Shown here: positions 5,983-6,061 of the stretch, one piece after another | How the letters are laid out: the number at the start of each line of letters is the position of its first letter | Numbering within the stretch: position 1 is the first letter of the stretch | Source: an uncultured Solobacterium sp. | GTDB lineage: Bacteria > Bacillota_I > Bacilli_A > Erysipelotrichales > Erysipelotrichaceae | Length of the DNA stretch: 6,061 nucleotides | Assembly: GCA_905194705.1 (NCBI GenBank) | Contig: CAJJTI010000115.1 | Span: 1-6,061 of the forward strand | Reading direction: 5' to 3' | Notes under the pieces: generated by a model | Seen by the model: only the letters and a program-made list of their open reading frames with translations | What the model was told of the DNA's origin: nothing | Databases searched by the model: none | Translations under genes and position numbers: made by a program

Positions 5983-6061
5983 AATTGACTCATAAAACAA
6001 GTCATAAACAATATACATCTCCTTTCTTTTTCAACCTATAAACGCGGTTGATAGCGATATT
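5983..6061. other. Intergenic tail after the patatin-like gene, no clear gene
   Basis: These 79 bases hold no supported gene. A 6-bp inverted repeat (TCAACC 6031-6036, GGTTGA 6046-6051) has no T-run on the correct side on either strand. A 5-bp repeat (TGACT 5986-5990, AGTCA 6000-6004) is equally weak. TTGACT at 5985-5990 could be a -35 hexamer, but the nearest -10 candidates are poorly matched or badly spaced. On the minus strand one frame is open from the window edge to a TGA at 6004-6002 (about 19 codons), which could be the end of a converging gene but is too short to judge. Confidence 0.5.

Noticed and set aside
6031..6051. Inverted repeat TCAACC/GGTTGA as a terminator
   Set aside because: The stem is only 6 bp with a 9-base loop, and neither strand has a T-run directly after it.
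6002..6061. Possible C-terminal end of a converging minus-strand gene
   Set aside because: Only about 19 codons are visible before the window edge, which is easily open by chance. No family can be recognised and no bidirectional terminator separates it from the patatin-like gene.

Overview
The window comes from an AT-rich bacterial genome (GC about one third by eye). The genes are tightly packed, and most starts carry GGAGG-type ribosome binding sites. All confident genes lie on the + strand. Codon use (AT-ending codons, TGG for Trp, TGA as stop), a Firmicutes-type cardiolipin synthase, a small lipoprotein and a PepT-type peptidase point to a low-GC Firmicute. An Erysipelotrichia-like or clostridial gut anaerobe is my guess; the sequence does not fix the genus.

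Left block (1-3055): four genes in a coupled run. It begins with the C-terminal end of a DUF1349-like protein (1-302, cut by the window edge). Next come peptidase T (299-1516), a PfkB-family sugar kinase resembling 1-phosphofructokinase (1518-2456), and a lipoprotein with a thioredoxin fold and a CPWC motif (2453-3034). The junctions are a 4-base ATGA overlap, a 1-base gap and another 4-base ATGA overlap, so this is almost certainly one operon. A hairpin followed by T5 (3022-3055) contains the last stop codon and closes the block.

Right block (3075-5982): a GNAT acetyltransferase, a two-HKD cardiolipin synthase and a patatin-like phospholipase. Cardiolipin synthase makes a membrane phospholipid and patatin-like enzymes hydrolyse acyl esters, so the last two suggest a small lipid-remodelling unit. 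The cardiolipin synthase start has no Shine-Dalgarno sequence. It sits exactly where transcription should begin from a perfect extended -10 element (TGnTATAAT, 3543-3551), which predicts a leaderless mRNA.

Right end (5983-6061): 79 bases with weak inverted repeats and no convincing gene.

Most of the window is ordinary housekeeping or accessory metabolism, and I see no clearly new multi-gene system. The points most worth a second look are the predicted leaderless cls transcript, the PfkB kinase with several altered signature motifs, the ATGC microsatellite inside it, and the stop codon buried in a terminator hairpin.
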